Source of the DNA: Symbiodinium natans
Taxonomy: Eukaryota > Sar > Dinophyceae > Suessiales > Symbiodiniaceae
DNA: 64,000 bases
Direction: 5' to 3'
Assembly: GCA_905221605.1 (NCBI GenBank)
Contig: CAJNDS010000169.1
Location: 233,501 to 297,500 of the forward strand
Shown piece by piece: positions 53,201-63,894 of this stretch. The notes under the pieces are model-generated. The model made no database searches. It saw nothing but the letters and a program-made list of their open reading frames with translations, and was not told the DNA's origin. The translations under genes were made by a program, and so were the position numbers. Each line of letters starts with the position of its first letter. Positions within the stretch are counted from its first letter, which is position 1.

Positions 53201-56200
53201 AAATACAGAACTCAGAACTAAGAACTAAGACTGCCAGGGACTCTCGGTCTGGATTCTTAGTTCCTAGTACCGCCCTTATTGAAATTCAATATTTCAATAA
53301 GGGTTTCAATAAGAGGTAACCCAGGAACTAAGAATCCAGACCGAGAGTCCCTCACAATCTTAGTTCTTAGTTCTTAGTTCTCAGTTCTTAGGTCTGAGTT
53401 CTTTGTTCCGCCCTTATTGAAATTCAATATTTCAATAAGGGTTTCAATAAGAGGTAACCCAGGAACTAAGAATCCAGACCGAGAGTCCCTCACAATCTTA
53501 GTTCTTAGTTCTTAGTTCTCAGTTCTTAGGTCTGAGTTCTTAGTTCCGCCCTTATTGAAATTCAATATTTCAATAAGGGTTTCAATAAGAGGTAACCCAG
53601 GAACTAAGAATCCAGACCGAGAGTCCCTGACAATCTTAGTTCTTAGTTCTTAGTTCTCAGTTCTTAGTTCTGAGTTCTTAGTTCCGCCCTTATTGATATT
53701 CAATATTTCAATAAGGGTTTCAATAATACTCAACCCTTATTGAAATTCAATATTTCAATAAGGCTTCAATAAGGAGTATTCTTGAAACCCTTATTGAAAT
53801 ATTGAATTTCAATAAGGGCGCAACTAAGAACTAAGAACTAAGACTGCCAGGGACTCTCGGTCTGGATTCTTAGTTCCTAGTACCGCCCTTACTGTATTGA
53901 AATTAAATATGTCAATGAGGGTTTCAATAAGAGGTAACCCAGGAACTGAGAATCCGTACCGAGAGTCCCTGGCAGTCTTAGTTCTTAGTTCTTAGTTCCG
54001 CCCTATTGACATTCAATATTTCAATAAGGGTTTCAATAATACTCCACCCTTATTGAAATTCAATATTTCAATAAGGCTTCATTCAACAAGGAGTATTCTT
54101 GAAGCCCTAGTTGAAATATTGAATTTCAATAAAGGCGGAACTAAGAACTAAGACTACCAGGGTTTAGGGAAACTCTTGGAGATTGGGAAGAGGCTTCTCC
54201 CGGGCAGGCTGAATGCTCAAAACAAAAACCCGCTGCACAAACTCGAAATTCTTGCAGAGTGTCCCGCCGTCGTCGCTGGCTTTTGCGTAATCGTAACCGG
54301 CATGCCACACGGAGAGCATCTTCAAGCCATCGGCGGACATCGCTACCATGCCAAGGAAAAGATCATCAAGGGAGACCTGGAGGGAGACCTGGAGGGCGCC
54401 ATAAACAAAAGTAAGGGTTTAGGGTTTAGGGTTTAGGGTTAGGGTCTAGGGTTTAGGGTTTAGGGTTTAGGGTTTAGGGTTTAGGGTATAGGGTATAGGG
54501 TATAGGGTATAGGGTATAGGGTATAGGGTTTAGGGTTTAGGGTTTAGGGTTTAGGGTTTAGGGTTTAGGGTTTATGGTTTATGGTTTAGGGTTTAGGGTT
54601 TAGGGTTTAGGGTTTAGGGTTTAGGGTTTAGGGTTTAGGGTTTAGGGTTTAGGGTTTAGGGTTTAGGGTTTAGGGTTTAGGGTTTAGGGTTTAGGGTTTA
54701 GGGTTTAGGGTAGGGTTTAGGGAAACCTTGATTTGGGTGTCATAATCTATAGTGTTTAGGGCTCAGGGTCTAGATGGAAGATCCCAGGCATTAAGGGCCC
54801 ACTTTTGGAAACCCGCCTGGGTCCAGGTAGAGCCCTTGTCGGAGCTCACAAAAAGCCGGTCATCGTACGACTCGGTGGTGCGAAGAAGACTACCCTCTCT
54901 CGCTTCGAAATGCTGTTTGGGCTGTGCTCAATCGGGGTCCCTGTCTGAGCAGCTACAGTAGTACAACATGATCTGCATGGCACGGCGCCAAACAAGAGCT
55001 CAATATTTAGGACCACACCGAAAAGAACAAGATCGTAAAACCAAGAAGGGAAGAACCATAAAGACCGTGGTTGGGGAGGGTCAGTCAACCCTAAACCCTA
55101 AACCCTAAACCCTAAACCCCAAACCCTAAACCCAACTCTCACCAAGTTACAGAAAGCACTTGGGAGGCGCCGTCGGCCGACATTTCAAAGCCCGTCCAGT
55201 AGGATGGATCCACCGGCATACTCGTGGATCTCGCCCAGCTGCCACCCATATCTGTACTGATGTACAGGCCACCTTTCTTGGTGGTGTCTGACCCTAAACC
55301 CTAAACCCTAAACCCTAAACCCTAAACCCTACTTCGCGTCCAAAAAAAAAGTACCCTCCTTGTCAAAACCCCAGTGCCTTCAGTCCCTCCATTATTCGTA
55401 GCGGCGTTGGTCATGGCCGCCATGTAGGAGCCGTCTGCTGTCCTTCAACTTAACCCTAAACCCTAAACCCTGAACCCTAAACCCTAAACCCTAAACCCTA
55501 AAAACCTACCTGTAGCCACAAGACTCGCATCGAAGCACCGTTTATAATAAACTACATTTTGTTACCCTAAACCCTAAACCCTAAACCCCAAACCCTAAAC
55601 CCCAAACCCTAAACCCTAAACCCTAAACCCTGAACCCTGAACCCAAAACCCTAAACCCTAAACCCTAAATCCTAAACCCTAAACACCCCAAGCGCCAAGC
55701 AACATCTGCACGGACTGGAACACGGCCCCCGGGAGGTTGGTCTGCGACCAAAGGCCGCCACCAGTGCTTGTCGCAATGACCTATACTGAACTTGGGGGTT
55801 TAGGGTTTTAGGGTTTTAGGGTTTGAGGGTTTTAGGGTTTTAGGGTTTAGGGTTTAGGGTTTAGGGTTTAGGGTTTAGGGTTTAGGGTTTAGGGTTTACG
55901 GTTTAGGGTTTAGGGTTTAGGGTTTAGGGTTTAGGGTTTAGGGTTTAGGGTTTAGGGTTTAGGGTTTAGGGTTTAGGGTTTAGGGTTTAGGGTCTAGGGT
56001 TTAGGGTTTAGGGGTTTCTTAGGAATTATAGTACCCAAAGATTTAAAAAGCTATTTCCAAGTACCCCTAAGTGACGGCATCACCGACAACGACGGTGATT
56101 TGGCCATCACCCTACATGGCCATGTCTTGCCAGTCGGGCCTTGGAGGCAGTCATGAACCTCTTCAAAAAATGAGACCAAAAAAGGGTTCAGGGTTTAGGG

Positions 56201-56587
56201 TTTAGGGTTTAGGGTTGGGCTTAGGGAAGAAGACATCCATCTCACAACAGGGCGAAGGTGCGACGATGTCTGCGTCGCATTCGCATTCTCCACCCAGCTG
56301 CTACCGCCATCTGTGCTGGTCCACACACTCGCAGAATCACTCGCAACGGCTGAAATGGTGGACCCGTCCGAAGACATGGCCACAGCTCTCCAGCTCCTGT
56401 TGCCAGATTCTGTCCCTGCCCATGTGGCGCCAGAGTCTGTGCTGGTGTAGATCATGCCGTAATCCACTGGAGCAACAAGCTTCGTGCCATCGGAACTCAT
56501 GGCAACGCGGTGAACGTTGCCCAGGCCGAGTGGCGTTCCGGTCACAACCTGGGCAAGGCACACCGACAACAAGACGAGCGGCAACAT
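47126..56587 (-). CDS. Secreted Asp-box (BNR-like) repeat protein with Thr-rich linker; 9 exons, one in-frame TAG
   Basis: Nine exons join in phase: 56265-56587, 56076-56139, 55701-55780, 55370-55442, 55143-55276, 54813-54889, 54230-54342, 47425-47953, 47126-47280 (1548 nt, 516 codons with the final TAG). N-terminus: signal peptide MLPLVLLSVCLAQVVTG. Then about seven Asp-box blades (TSTDSGATW, TSTDGGSSW, TSTGGGLW, STDMGGSW, SSDKGSTW) alternating with AMSSDG strands, as in the beta-propeller of sialidase-like/BNR proteins. Exon 8 adds a Thr/Val-rich linker and exons 8-9 a C-terminal domain (FGLDVSQVTIEFPASRRL, then RAEIAQEPLAEVNTAVAQIF) of a kind I recall from many dinoflagellate surface proteins. 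There is no sialidase catalytic signature, so an enzyme is not claimed. Exon 2 carries TAG at 56112-56114 in place of the usual Ser of AMSxDG, so this copy may be a pseudogene, read through, or a sequencing error. Introns hold (CCCTAAA)n/(TTTAGGG)n arrays; intron 7 is 6.3 kb. Confidence 0.8.
47425..47953 (-). CDS. Asp-box gene exon 8 (last blade, Thr-rich linker, C-terminal domain)
   Basis: ETNTNLQIGSADGLLSDMVM opens the exon. A roughly 50-residue run of Thr/Val/Ala/Ser follows, then VVEVSVELVVDDPTTITEN and the Arg-rich ASRRLRTRSLQ. Acceptor AGCTCAG|G. Confidence 0.85.
48245..48310. repeat. (TA)n plus poly-C/poly-A tract
   Basis: Same kind of TA-microsatellite joined to a poly-C run as at 49480-49560, 49640-49700 and 52835-52965. 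Confidence 0.7.
48442..48582 (+). repeat. TTTAGGG array
   Basis: About 20 units inside the long intron 7 of the Asp-box gene. Confidence 0.9.
49400..49760. repeat. TA/TG microsatellites joined to poly-G, two copies
   Basis: TATATGTA tracts beside GGGG runs; the flank AAAGTATGGGTC is the inverted form of the flank at 52950-52965. Confidence 0.65.
50888..51375. mobile_element. Hairpin element cluster, family F (left)
   Basis: Palindromic units of about 113 bp (ends GACTCTCGGTCTGGATTC; centre GAAATTCAATATTTCAATAAG) in several partial copies, separated by a (TTAGTTC)n array at 51118-51222. Confidence 0.75.
51118..51222. repeat. (TTAGTTC)n 7-bp array
   Basis: About 15 heptamers derived from the CTTAGTTC arm of family F; same period as the telomere-like repeat but different sequence. 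Confidence 0.85.
51495..51750. repeat. Composite dispersed repeat with 26-bp minisatellite, copy 2
   Basis: Begins CCCTCGGTGTGGGG and TTAGATTTTGAGCT, also found at about 36892-36940, then five or so 26-bp units (CCTGGAGTGCCCAACCCCAG). Confidence 0.7.
51800..52760. repeat. AT-rich degenerate repeats with poly-C tracts
   Basis: Repeated fragments of the type GGGGCCTTCATATTTAAATT and CCTTTCAGGATTTAA, in intron 7 of the Asp-box gene. No coding signal. Confidence 0.6.
53060..54160. mobile_element. Hairpin element cluster, family F (right)
   Basis: At least five palindromic units; the best (53237-53351, 115 bp) has near-perfect ends GGGACTCTCGGTCTGGATTC and complement. Units are separated by short TTAGTTC runs and inverted CCCTTATTGAAATATTG arms. 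Confidence 0.8.
54230..54342 (-). CDS. Asp-box gene exon 7
   Basis: AMSADGLKMLSVWHAGYDYA, then KASDDGGTLCKNFEFVQR. Acceptor ATGGTAG, donor GTTTTT, phase 0, followed by the 6.3-kb intron. Confidence 0.78.
54416..54722 (+). repeat. TTTAGGG array with GTATAGG block
   Basis: About 43 units in Asp-box intron 6, with a local run of six TATAGGG units. Confidence 0.9.
54813..54889 (-). CDS. Asp-box gene exon 6
   Basis: LLRTTESYDDRLFVSSDKGS, then TWTQA. Acceptor GGTAG; phase matches exon 5 (TG+T = Cys) and exon 7. Confidence 0.8.
55143..55276 (-). CDS. Asp-box gene exon 5
   Basis: KGGLYISTDMGGSWARSTSM, then a second strand GFEMSADGASQVLSV. Strong donor GTGAGA, phase 2. Confidence 0.82.
55370..55442 (-). 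CDS. Asp-box gene exon 4
   Basis: LTADGSYMAAMTNAATNNGG, then TEGTG. Acceptor TTGAAG|G, GT donor. Confidence 0.75.
55701..55780 (-). CDS. Asp-box gene exon 3
   Basis: VIATSTGGGLWSQTNLPGAV, then FQSVQM. Acceptor AGTATAG|G, GC donor, phase 2. Confidence 0.8.
55796..56015 (+). repeat. TTTAGGG array
   Basis: About 30 units filling most of Asp-box intron 2, paired with the CCCTAAA array at 55565-55690 on the other side of exon 3. Confidence 0.9.
56076..56139 (-). pseudogene. Asp-box gene exon 2 with in-frame TAG
   Basis: SPDWQDMAM, then TAG (56112-56114), then GDGQITVVVGDA. Acceptor TCCAAG|G, donor GTCACT; phases match both neighbours, so the stop is in the true frame. Confidence 0.72.
56265..56587 (-). 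CDS. Asp-box gene exon 1 (signal peptide, two blades)
   Basis: ATG at 56585-56587; donor GTCGCA, phase 2. Contains MIYTSTDSGATW and SVWTSTDGGSSW. Confidence 0.85.
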
Positions 56588-57914
56588 CCTTCTCAGCCTG
56601 CTATCCCGGGTCTGTTACTCGAGTGAAAGTTCTCTTTGGGCCAAATCTGTGACTCGGATCGACGGACGCGGCTGACCAATTGAAGGGACATCTGCCGCTC
56701 TTGGTGGCCCTCTTCAGACCGTAGCAGTTGAAGTGAAGAAGGAATGCAATTAGCCCACCAGCTCGAAACATTACGGGCGTTTCCCAAAATAGGGGTACCC
56801 CCTTGTATACCCCAAGTAGAGTAGAATCCCCTTACAGGGACCCCCAACAAGGGTGCCCCTACTGTACTTCTTTCAGGAACCTCCCAAATAGTTGATATTC
56901 GTGGAGCACGAGATCTCTCGCGAGTCTCTCGCCAGCACTGACATGCAGACGGCTTGTCGTTTTCAAACCCTAAGCCCTACATCCTAAACCCTAAGATTCC
57001 GGGCCCCGAGTTTCGTTTGCAGTTGGCAGCTCCGTCGTAGCAAACATGTGCCAAGACGTGCCAGGCGTTTCTACTTGCGACGTCAGTGGCTTGGAATGAA
57101 CGAACAAAGACGTAATAGGTAGAAGCCGCTGAACCAGGGTTGAGGTTGAGGGTTGAGGGCTGGGGGCTGAGGGTTGAGGGTTGAGGTTCTCAGCGGCTTA
57201 GAGTGGGGGGTTGGGGGGCTGAAGAAGGCTTAGGGGCTTTGGGGTGTGGGATGCAGCGGCTTTAGGGCTTCATGATTCAGGAGGCTTCAGGGTCCAGAGG
57301 TCTGGTTTCAGGGTTTGGAAGTTCGGGGGAAAGAGCTTCTATACTCCCCTTAGAACCTTAATAAAAAGAATATTTCTAATATCCCTTTGGGTTTTATAAA
57401 AACAAACAAAAAATAAGTCCCAAGGGGGATGTATATAGGCTTAGGGTTCAGGGTGTAGGGGCCTTGCAGCATAGGGTTCATGAGTCGGTGTGCGTGCTTT
57501 TTCCGCGGGATCCATCTCGGCGTTTGCGGTCTCGAATCGAAACATCACTCCGAATAACCTAACCTTAAATCCTGAGTGCCTAAACACCTGAACCCTCAAC
57601 CCTAAACCCTAAACCCCAAACCCTGAGCCCTAAACCCTAAACCCTACACCCTACACCCTAAAGCCCTGAAGCTTATAAAGGCCGGGGGCCTCTTTATCTG
57701 TTACCCTTATACCTTATTTTCGCCCCTAGATACCCAAGTAAGAACCCCCTATAAAACAGAAACCCTACTTAAAGAGACCACCAACCAATATAACTAATAT
57801 AACGTAAAGCCTTAAAGCCCTAAACCCCAAACCCTAAGCCCTGAACCCTAAACCCTACACCTTAAAGCCCTAAGCTCTACAGCCCTAAAGCACTAGAGCC
57901 CCAAAAAGACAAAC

Positions 57915-57972
57915 CTCCAGGCCAGGCCGTGATGGTTGCGACACACAGTGGCCCGCAAGGGCGCGTCAGCTC
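57915..57972 (-). CDS. Candidate exon upstream of the Asp-box gene
   Basis: ELTRPCGPLCVATITAWPG, acceptor CGCTAG|G, GT donor, flanked by C-rich and G-rich arrays like the proven exons. Gene unknown. Confidence 0.4.
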
Positions 57973-57989
57973 CTAGCGCTTTCAACCCT

Positions 57990-58190
57990 GGAATTTAAGG
58001 TTTAGGGTTTAGGGTTTAGGGTTTAGGGTTTCGGGTTTTGGGTCTAGGGTTTAGGGTTTAGGGTTTGGGGTTTAGGGTTTAGGGTTTAGGGTTTAGGGTT
58101 TAGGGTTTAGGGTTTAGGGTTTAGGGTTGAGGGTTTAGGGTTTAGGGTTTAGGGTTTAGGGTTTAGGGTTTAGGGTTTAGGGTTTAGGGT
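57990..58190 (+). repeat. TTTAGGG array
   Basis: About 28 units right of the candidate exon at 57915-57972. Confidence 0.9.
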
Positions 58191-58439
58191 GTCTCAATGA
58201 GTGGGCGCGCTGATGCTGGAAGCACCCAGGCGCGCGCCCCGACCTGCATAAGCCCACCCCCGCTGGCGCTCCACCCTCACCTTAACCTCTACGGGTTTAG
58301 GGTTCTTTCGAACTCTGATCGTGATTTTGCGATTTTTCTCTTTTCTACTGGTTGGGTTTAGAAGCTCGGCATCGATGCAGATCAATTACCCTGAAGTTCG
58401 CATCCACTTGCCGTTGCAAGGGATGATGTCCATCATTCG

Positions 58440-58810
58440 AGGGCTTCTGGGAGGGCCAAAAAGTCAAAGGTTTGGGATTGGGGTTGGCTGCCGCCTTCGC
58501 CCTTGGCGATGCTGCGTCCTTGTTGGGGATTTGGAAAACTTGCTTTGAAGGGCCTGAAGTCAGAGGGGATGGGATGGGGGGTTGCTGCCGCCTTCGCCCT
58601 TGCTGATGCTGCATCTGGAAGGCTTTGTTTGGGAGGCGTGGTGGCCTTGTGGTGCCTTCGAAAAGTGCCAAAAAAGTCAGAGGTTTGGGATTGGGGCTGG
58701 CTGCCGCCTTCGCCCTGGCTTTGGAAGGGCCTGAAGTTAGACGTTTGGAATGGGGGGGTTGCTGCCGCCTTCGCCCTTGCTGATGCTGCTTGTTTGGGAG
58801 GCGTGGTGGG
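58440..58810. repeat. Degenerate tandem repeat (about 70-150 bp units)
   Basis: Repeated blocks around TTGCTGCCGCCTTCGCCCTTG and GTTTGGGATTGGGG. Minus frames give ASARAKAAATP repeats; coding status unclear. Confidence 0.6.
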
Positions 58811-59332
58811 CCTTCTACCGTGACTCATTGTGTTTCAGGCAGGGTTTTCAGGCAGTCAGGCCTTAGGGGTTCACAGGCAGGGGCCAGAAGACCCCTCCCA
58901 CAAATCCTGGCAGGGCCTCTCAGGCAGGGGGCTCCCAAACAAGGGCGGGGTCTTGCAGGCAGGGGGCCCGACCGTGAGAGGGCGAACGCACGGAGCTCTC
59001 AGTTTTGTAGGCAGCTACGGGCTGCGCGGGAACCCGGCAGGTCGCTGCGAGTAACCCGTCAGGTCGCCCCTAGAATAAGATACCCCAAACCTTCGAGTAA
59101 AGTGCAGAGCCCTTTTTGTGGGGGCCCCTGCCTGGGAGGCCCCTGCCTGGGGGCGTTTTGGGGTTTAGGGTTTAGGGTTGAGGGTCTAGGGTTTAGGGTT
59201 TAGGGTTTAGGGTGAGGGCTTGCAGGGTTCAGACTTCTAAGGCTCATAGGGGTACATGTAGGGTGTCTAAGGGTAAGAGAAGGTATTTACAGGGTTCAGC
59301 AGGGTAATTCTGGGGGTCGTGAGTTGGGATGT

Positions 59333-59418
59333 TCCCCCTTTACCAGTCCTTAATCGGGATTCTGATAAGGGTACTATAATCCCTTTTAAGGACTGCTAGT
59401 AAGGGTGAACATCCCAAG
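59333..59418. mobile_element. Short inverted-repeat element, family C
   Basis: 86 bp; ends TTGGGATGTTCCCC and GGTGAACATCCCAA. A left half-copy lies at 60491-60552. Confidence 0.65.
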
Positions 59419-60174
59419 TCATAAGCATCTTCATAGGGAAGGGTAGTAAGGTTGTTATACGGGCTTTCAGGCCTCTCTTCTACGCTAGGGTTTAGGAGCC
59501 GGTGGTGTGGCGTCCCTAAACCCTAAACCCTAAACCCTAAACCCAACACCCTAAGCCGAAGCACTCGGCTGTGGGAGGCCTAACTCACAGGCTAGACGCC
59601 CAAGCCTAAGAAAAGCTGCAGCCCCCTTTCAGAACCGGGAGAAAGGAACCCCTACCAGCAACCCATATCAACCCTACAGCCCCTCCCATAAAAACCTGAA
59701 GCCCTCCTAAACCCTAAACCCTAAACCCTAAACCCTAAACCCTAAAAAGCCCTCCCTCTCTGCAGCCCTAAAGCCTGCCAACCCTTGATCCTATAAACTC
59801 TAAACCGGCCCCTAAACCCTATACAAGCCCCTAAAGCCCCTAAAGCCCCGCAAGCCCGCCTAAAGCCCCCTAGAGCCCTTAAAGCCCCCTAGAGCCCCCC
59901 TAAAGCCCCCCCCAAAACCCCAAAGGGCCCTGAAGCCCCCTTAGAAGCGCCCTGAAAGCCCCGAAAAATCCTGAAAGCCCCTAAGAGCCCCTAAGAGCCC
60001 CTAAAAGCCCCTAAAAACCCCTAAAAACCCCCCTGAACGCCTTAAAAGTGACCTGACAGCCCCTGAACCCTAAACCCTGAACCCTGAACCCTAAACCCTA
60101 AACCCTAAACCCTAAACCCTAAACCCTAAACCCTAAAGCCCCCTGAAGCCCCGAGAAAAAAGCTCCCCAGGTGC

Positions 60175-60230
60175 CTCCTCCGTGAGGTCAGGGGTCGGGG
60201 ATGCTTTTCGGGCTCTCCTCCTGGAGCCAG
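60175..60230 (-). CDS. Candidate exon
   Basis: Frame RRARKASPTPDLTEE, acceptor CTCCAG|G, GC donor. Gene unknown. Confidence 0.35.
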
Positions 60231-62195
60231 AAGCTACGCAAGGCCCTTAAGCAAGGTTCAGGGTTTAGGGTTTGGGGTTTGGGGTTTGGGGTTTAGGAGG
60301 GTTTAGGAGGGTTTAGGAAGGTTGTAGGAGGGTTTCGGAGGGTTTAGGAGGGTTTAGGACGGTTTAGGAAGGTTTATGGTTTGGGGTTTAAGGTTTCGGG
60401 TTTCGGGTTTCGGGTTCAGAGGTTCGTGGTTCTTGGCTTGAAGGCTGTAGGGTTTCTTGGCTTTAGGTCTTCTAGGGCTTGGAGGGTTCAGGTTGGGATG
60501 TTTCCCTTTATACTAACAGTCCTTCATAGGGACTCTAATAGGGGTACTACCAAACAGCACTGAAAACCCTAAAACATGTGTTTTAAGCCCTAAAAGCCTT
60601 AAAGCCCTAAAAACCCGAGAAGAGTCCTAAAACCCGAAAAGACTTTGAAACGCCACAAAACCCTAAAAGCCCTCAACAGCCCTTCACCAAAAAAATGCCT
60701 TAAAAGCCGAAAGCCCCAAAGCAGCGAAAGCCTTAAAACCCTCAGATGTGCAAACTTACACCCAAAGCTACTCATTGCTTAAGAATCACGAAAAAAAACA
60801 TATAATACACACATATATATATACATACATATATATTCTTCCTTACTAAGGGGAATATAGGGATTGTTATTTTCATTCTTTTGGGGCTCTTAAGCAAATA
60901 GTAGAAACAGCACCTCCGTCGATCTTCAACTCCCAAACACAGCTTCAACCCTAAACCCTAAACTCTACACGGTTTAGGGCTTAGGGCTTAGGGCTTATGG
61001 TTTCGGGTTTCGGGTTTAGGGTTTAGGGTTTAGGGTTTAGGGTTTAGGGTTTAGGGTTTAGGGTGGTGGGTTCCCAGGTTGAGGCCTCAGATCTCGCAAA
61101 GGCCAGCGACGCCTGTAGCTAGTCCCCCAAACCCCCCGAAACCCAAAGCCTCGAAGCCACTAAAGCCTAAACCCTAAACCCTGGGTTCCTTTCCGAACTT
61201 CTATGTAGGGTTTTCGGGTAGAGCTCTATCAGGGGTCTTTTGGGGCTTGTTACGGTGCAGGGTAGGTAGGGCTGGGTTTAGGGTTTAGGGCTTAGGGCTT
61301 AGGGCTTAGGGCTTAGGGCTTAGGGCTTCGGGCTTAGGGCTTCGGGTTTCGGGTTTAGGGTTTAGGGTTTTGGGTTTAGGGTTTAGGGTTTAGGGTTAAT
61401 GGGGAGAGCGCAATTGATGAGACCTAAAAGAACCAAACCCTAAGCCCCATGGTCGGTTTGGATGTAATTCTCAGGGACGGAGCATGTAAGCAATCTTGTC
61501 CAATCTCGCGCTGAGCTTTCCTGCTTTGAAGGGACGAATCGGTCATGATGTTGCGCAAAACACATTGCATTGGCAAATCAAGGCACCAAGCTCAGCTGCT
61601 GGCATCTGCCAACGGAAATCGTGTGCACCACATCTGTGCTCAAGCATCCCAGAAAGCCACCCCGACATGTTTCCCCCTCTCCCACGGCCAAGACTCCTGG
61701 CCAGACATACGCAAAAGACCCTTCAGTGTCACTTGCGCACTGCCCAACCCCGCGTGCCCAGAGGCGAATAAGTCTCGGGTCCTCCGTCGGCTCGATCAAC
61801 CCTATACCCTAAACTCAAAACCCTGAACCCTAAGGCCCTCAACCCTAAACCCTCGACCGGAAACCCCTAAAACCGCAACCCCCCCCCAGCTCTTTTGAAG
61901 GCCCTCAACCCTCCCCGAGAAAGGCCGCGCACCTCCGCAGACATCCCGTCAGCCCGCGCCAAGGCCTGGAATTGCGAGCTGAGGCTTGGGGGGTGGCGGT
62001 TTATCTTAAGAACCCAGTTTAGGGCTCAGGGTTTAGGGGAAGACCTGGTTTCTGTTGTAGGCTCCCCCAGAACCCTTCAGGAATTGGGGTTGTTTCTGGG
62101 GTTTTAGGGTTTAAGGATCAGGCTTGGGATCTTGGACCTTAGGACAGGCCTTGCGCTGCGCTTCCCACCCCCAAACGCCCCCAAACACCCCAAAC

Positions 62196-62395
62196 TGTAG
62201 ATTGGCATAACCGCCAACATGCTCTGAAGCTATACGGCCTACCCTTTTGGGCGGCTTGAGAGTTTTGTTCCCACCTCACCCCCGTGCATGCAACAGGATT
62301 GCGCTGCACACATCGGAGGGAACGCGCCGGTCTTAAGGGAAACCCGCGCAGGACTTCTGCAGAAACGTGATTGAGGAAGCACATAACTTCTACAC
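62196..62395. repeat. 200-bp direct repeat, copy 1
   Basis: Nearly identical to 62671-62870 with only a few mismatches. Minus frame shared by both copies includes VEVMCFLNHVSA and RSLRCVQRNPVACTG. Confidence 0.88.
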
Positions 62396-62670
62396 CCCCC
62401 TCTTCAGAGATTACGTTCTGCTGGCATGGCACGTCTGTCTCATGGCCCGGAGGTGTGAGCCACCTTGCCCCCGTAGTTAGGCGCTCATGAGTTACAGACA
62501 GCTTCTTTGCGCAGCCACGCTTGTGATTGGTCCGAGCTTTTGACTACTCGGGCGGCATGTGAGAGCTTACTGCCCCCCTCACTTGGGCAAGCGCGTGAGA
62601 GTTTACTGCCCCCCTCACTTGGGCAAGCGGTCTCACAGCTGCATGAAGCGAGCTCATGCGGCTGATAACC

Positions 62671-62870
62671 TGTAGATTGGCATAACCGCCAACATGCTCT
62701 GAAGCTATACGGCCTACCCTTTTGGGCGGCTTGAGAGTTTTGTTCCCACCTCACCCCCGTGCATGCAACAGGATTGCGCTGCACACATCGGAGGGAACGC
62801 GCCGGTCTTAAGGGAAACCGGCACAGGACTTTTGCAGAAACGTGATTGAGGAAGCACATAACTTCTACAC
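62671..62870. repeat. 200-bp direct repeat, copy 2
   Basis: Second copy, offset 475 bp. Between them lies a 36-bp tandem pair at 62559-62630. Confidence 0.88.
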
Positions 62871-62956
62871 AAACGACCCCCAAACACACCCAAACAACAC
62901 CACCAAAAAAAAAAATAAAAAGAAAAACCAACAAGAAAAGCCCAACCCTTTGAGGC

Positions 62957-63002
62957 CTCGCGCTCGAGGACTTCGTGGAGCGCAGCCAGGTGACGTCGGT
63001 AG
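62957..63002 (-). CDS. Candidate exon
   Basis: YRRHLAALHEVLERE, acceptor CTCAG, GC donor, helical. The plus strand is also open here (EDFVERSQ before a GTGACG), so strand is uncertain. Confidence 0.3.
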
Positions 63003-63007
63003 CTGAG

Positions 63008-63725
63008 AGGAGGCTTTTCGTGGTTTGGGGCTTAGGGCTTAGAGGTTTAAGAAGCTTTAGCGATTCGAAATTTAGGTTTTGGGGTGTAGGAGGCTTTTCG
63101 TGGTTTGGGGCTTAGGGCTTGGGGGTTTAAGAAGCTTTAGTGATTCAAGATTTAGGTTTTAGGGTGTAGGAGGCTTTTCGTGGTTTGGGGCTTAGGGCTT
63201 GGGGGTTTAGGAAGCTTTAGTGATTCAAGATTTAGGTTTTAGGGTGTAGGAGGCTTTTCGTGGTTTGGGGCTTAGGGCTTGGGGGCTTAAGAAGCTTTAG
63301 TGATTCAAGATTTAGGTTTTAGGGTGTAGGAGGCTTTTCGTGGTTTGGGGCTTAGGGCTTGGGCGTTTAAGAAGCTTTAGTGATTCAAGATTTAGGTTTT
63401 AGGGTGTAGGAGGCTTTTCGTGGTTTGGGGCTTAGGGCTTAGGGGTTTAAGAAGCTTTAGTGATTCAAGATTTAGGTTTTAGGGTGTAGGAGGCTTTTCG
63501 TGGTTTGGGGCTTAGGGCTTAGAGGTTTAAGAAGCTTTAGTGATTCAAGATTTAGGTTTTAGGGTGTAGGAGGCTTTTCGTGGTTTGGGGCTTAGGGCTT
63601 AGGGGTTTAAGAAGCTTCAGTGATTCAAAATTTAGGTTTTAGGGTGTAGGAGGCTTTTCGTGGTTTGGGGCTTAGGGCTTAGGGGTTTATTCAGAAGCTT
63701 GAGGGATTCAAAATGTAGGTTTTAG
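63008..63725 (+). repeat. 80-bp satellite, nine copies
   Basis: The motif AGGCTTTTCGTGGTTTGGGG recurs exactly every 80 bp from 63011 to 63651. Each monomer contains CTTAGGG units, so the satellite was built from telomere-like sequence. Confidence 0.92.
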
Positions 63726-63894
63726 GGTCTAGGGTTTAGAGGGTTTAGGGTTGAAAGACCCTGGGGCGTTCAGCCTACTTTTGCGGGTGTGTGGTTTTAA
63801 AGATATCTGAGACAAAGCCCTAAACCCTAAAAACCCTAAACCGCAACCTCCCTCTAAACCCTAACCTGCCAAACCTCGACCTGCCAAGCCCTAC

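Noticed and set aside
56265-56587. Sialidase enzyme
   Set aside because: Asp-box motifs alone are found in many propeller proteins; no FRIP motif or catalytic Arg triad was seen.
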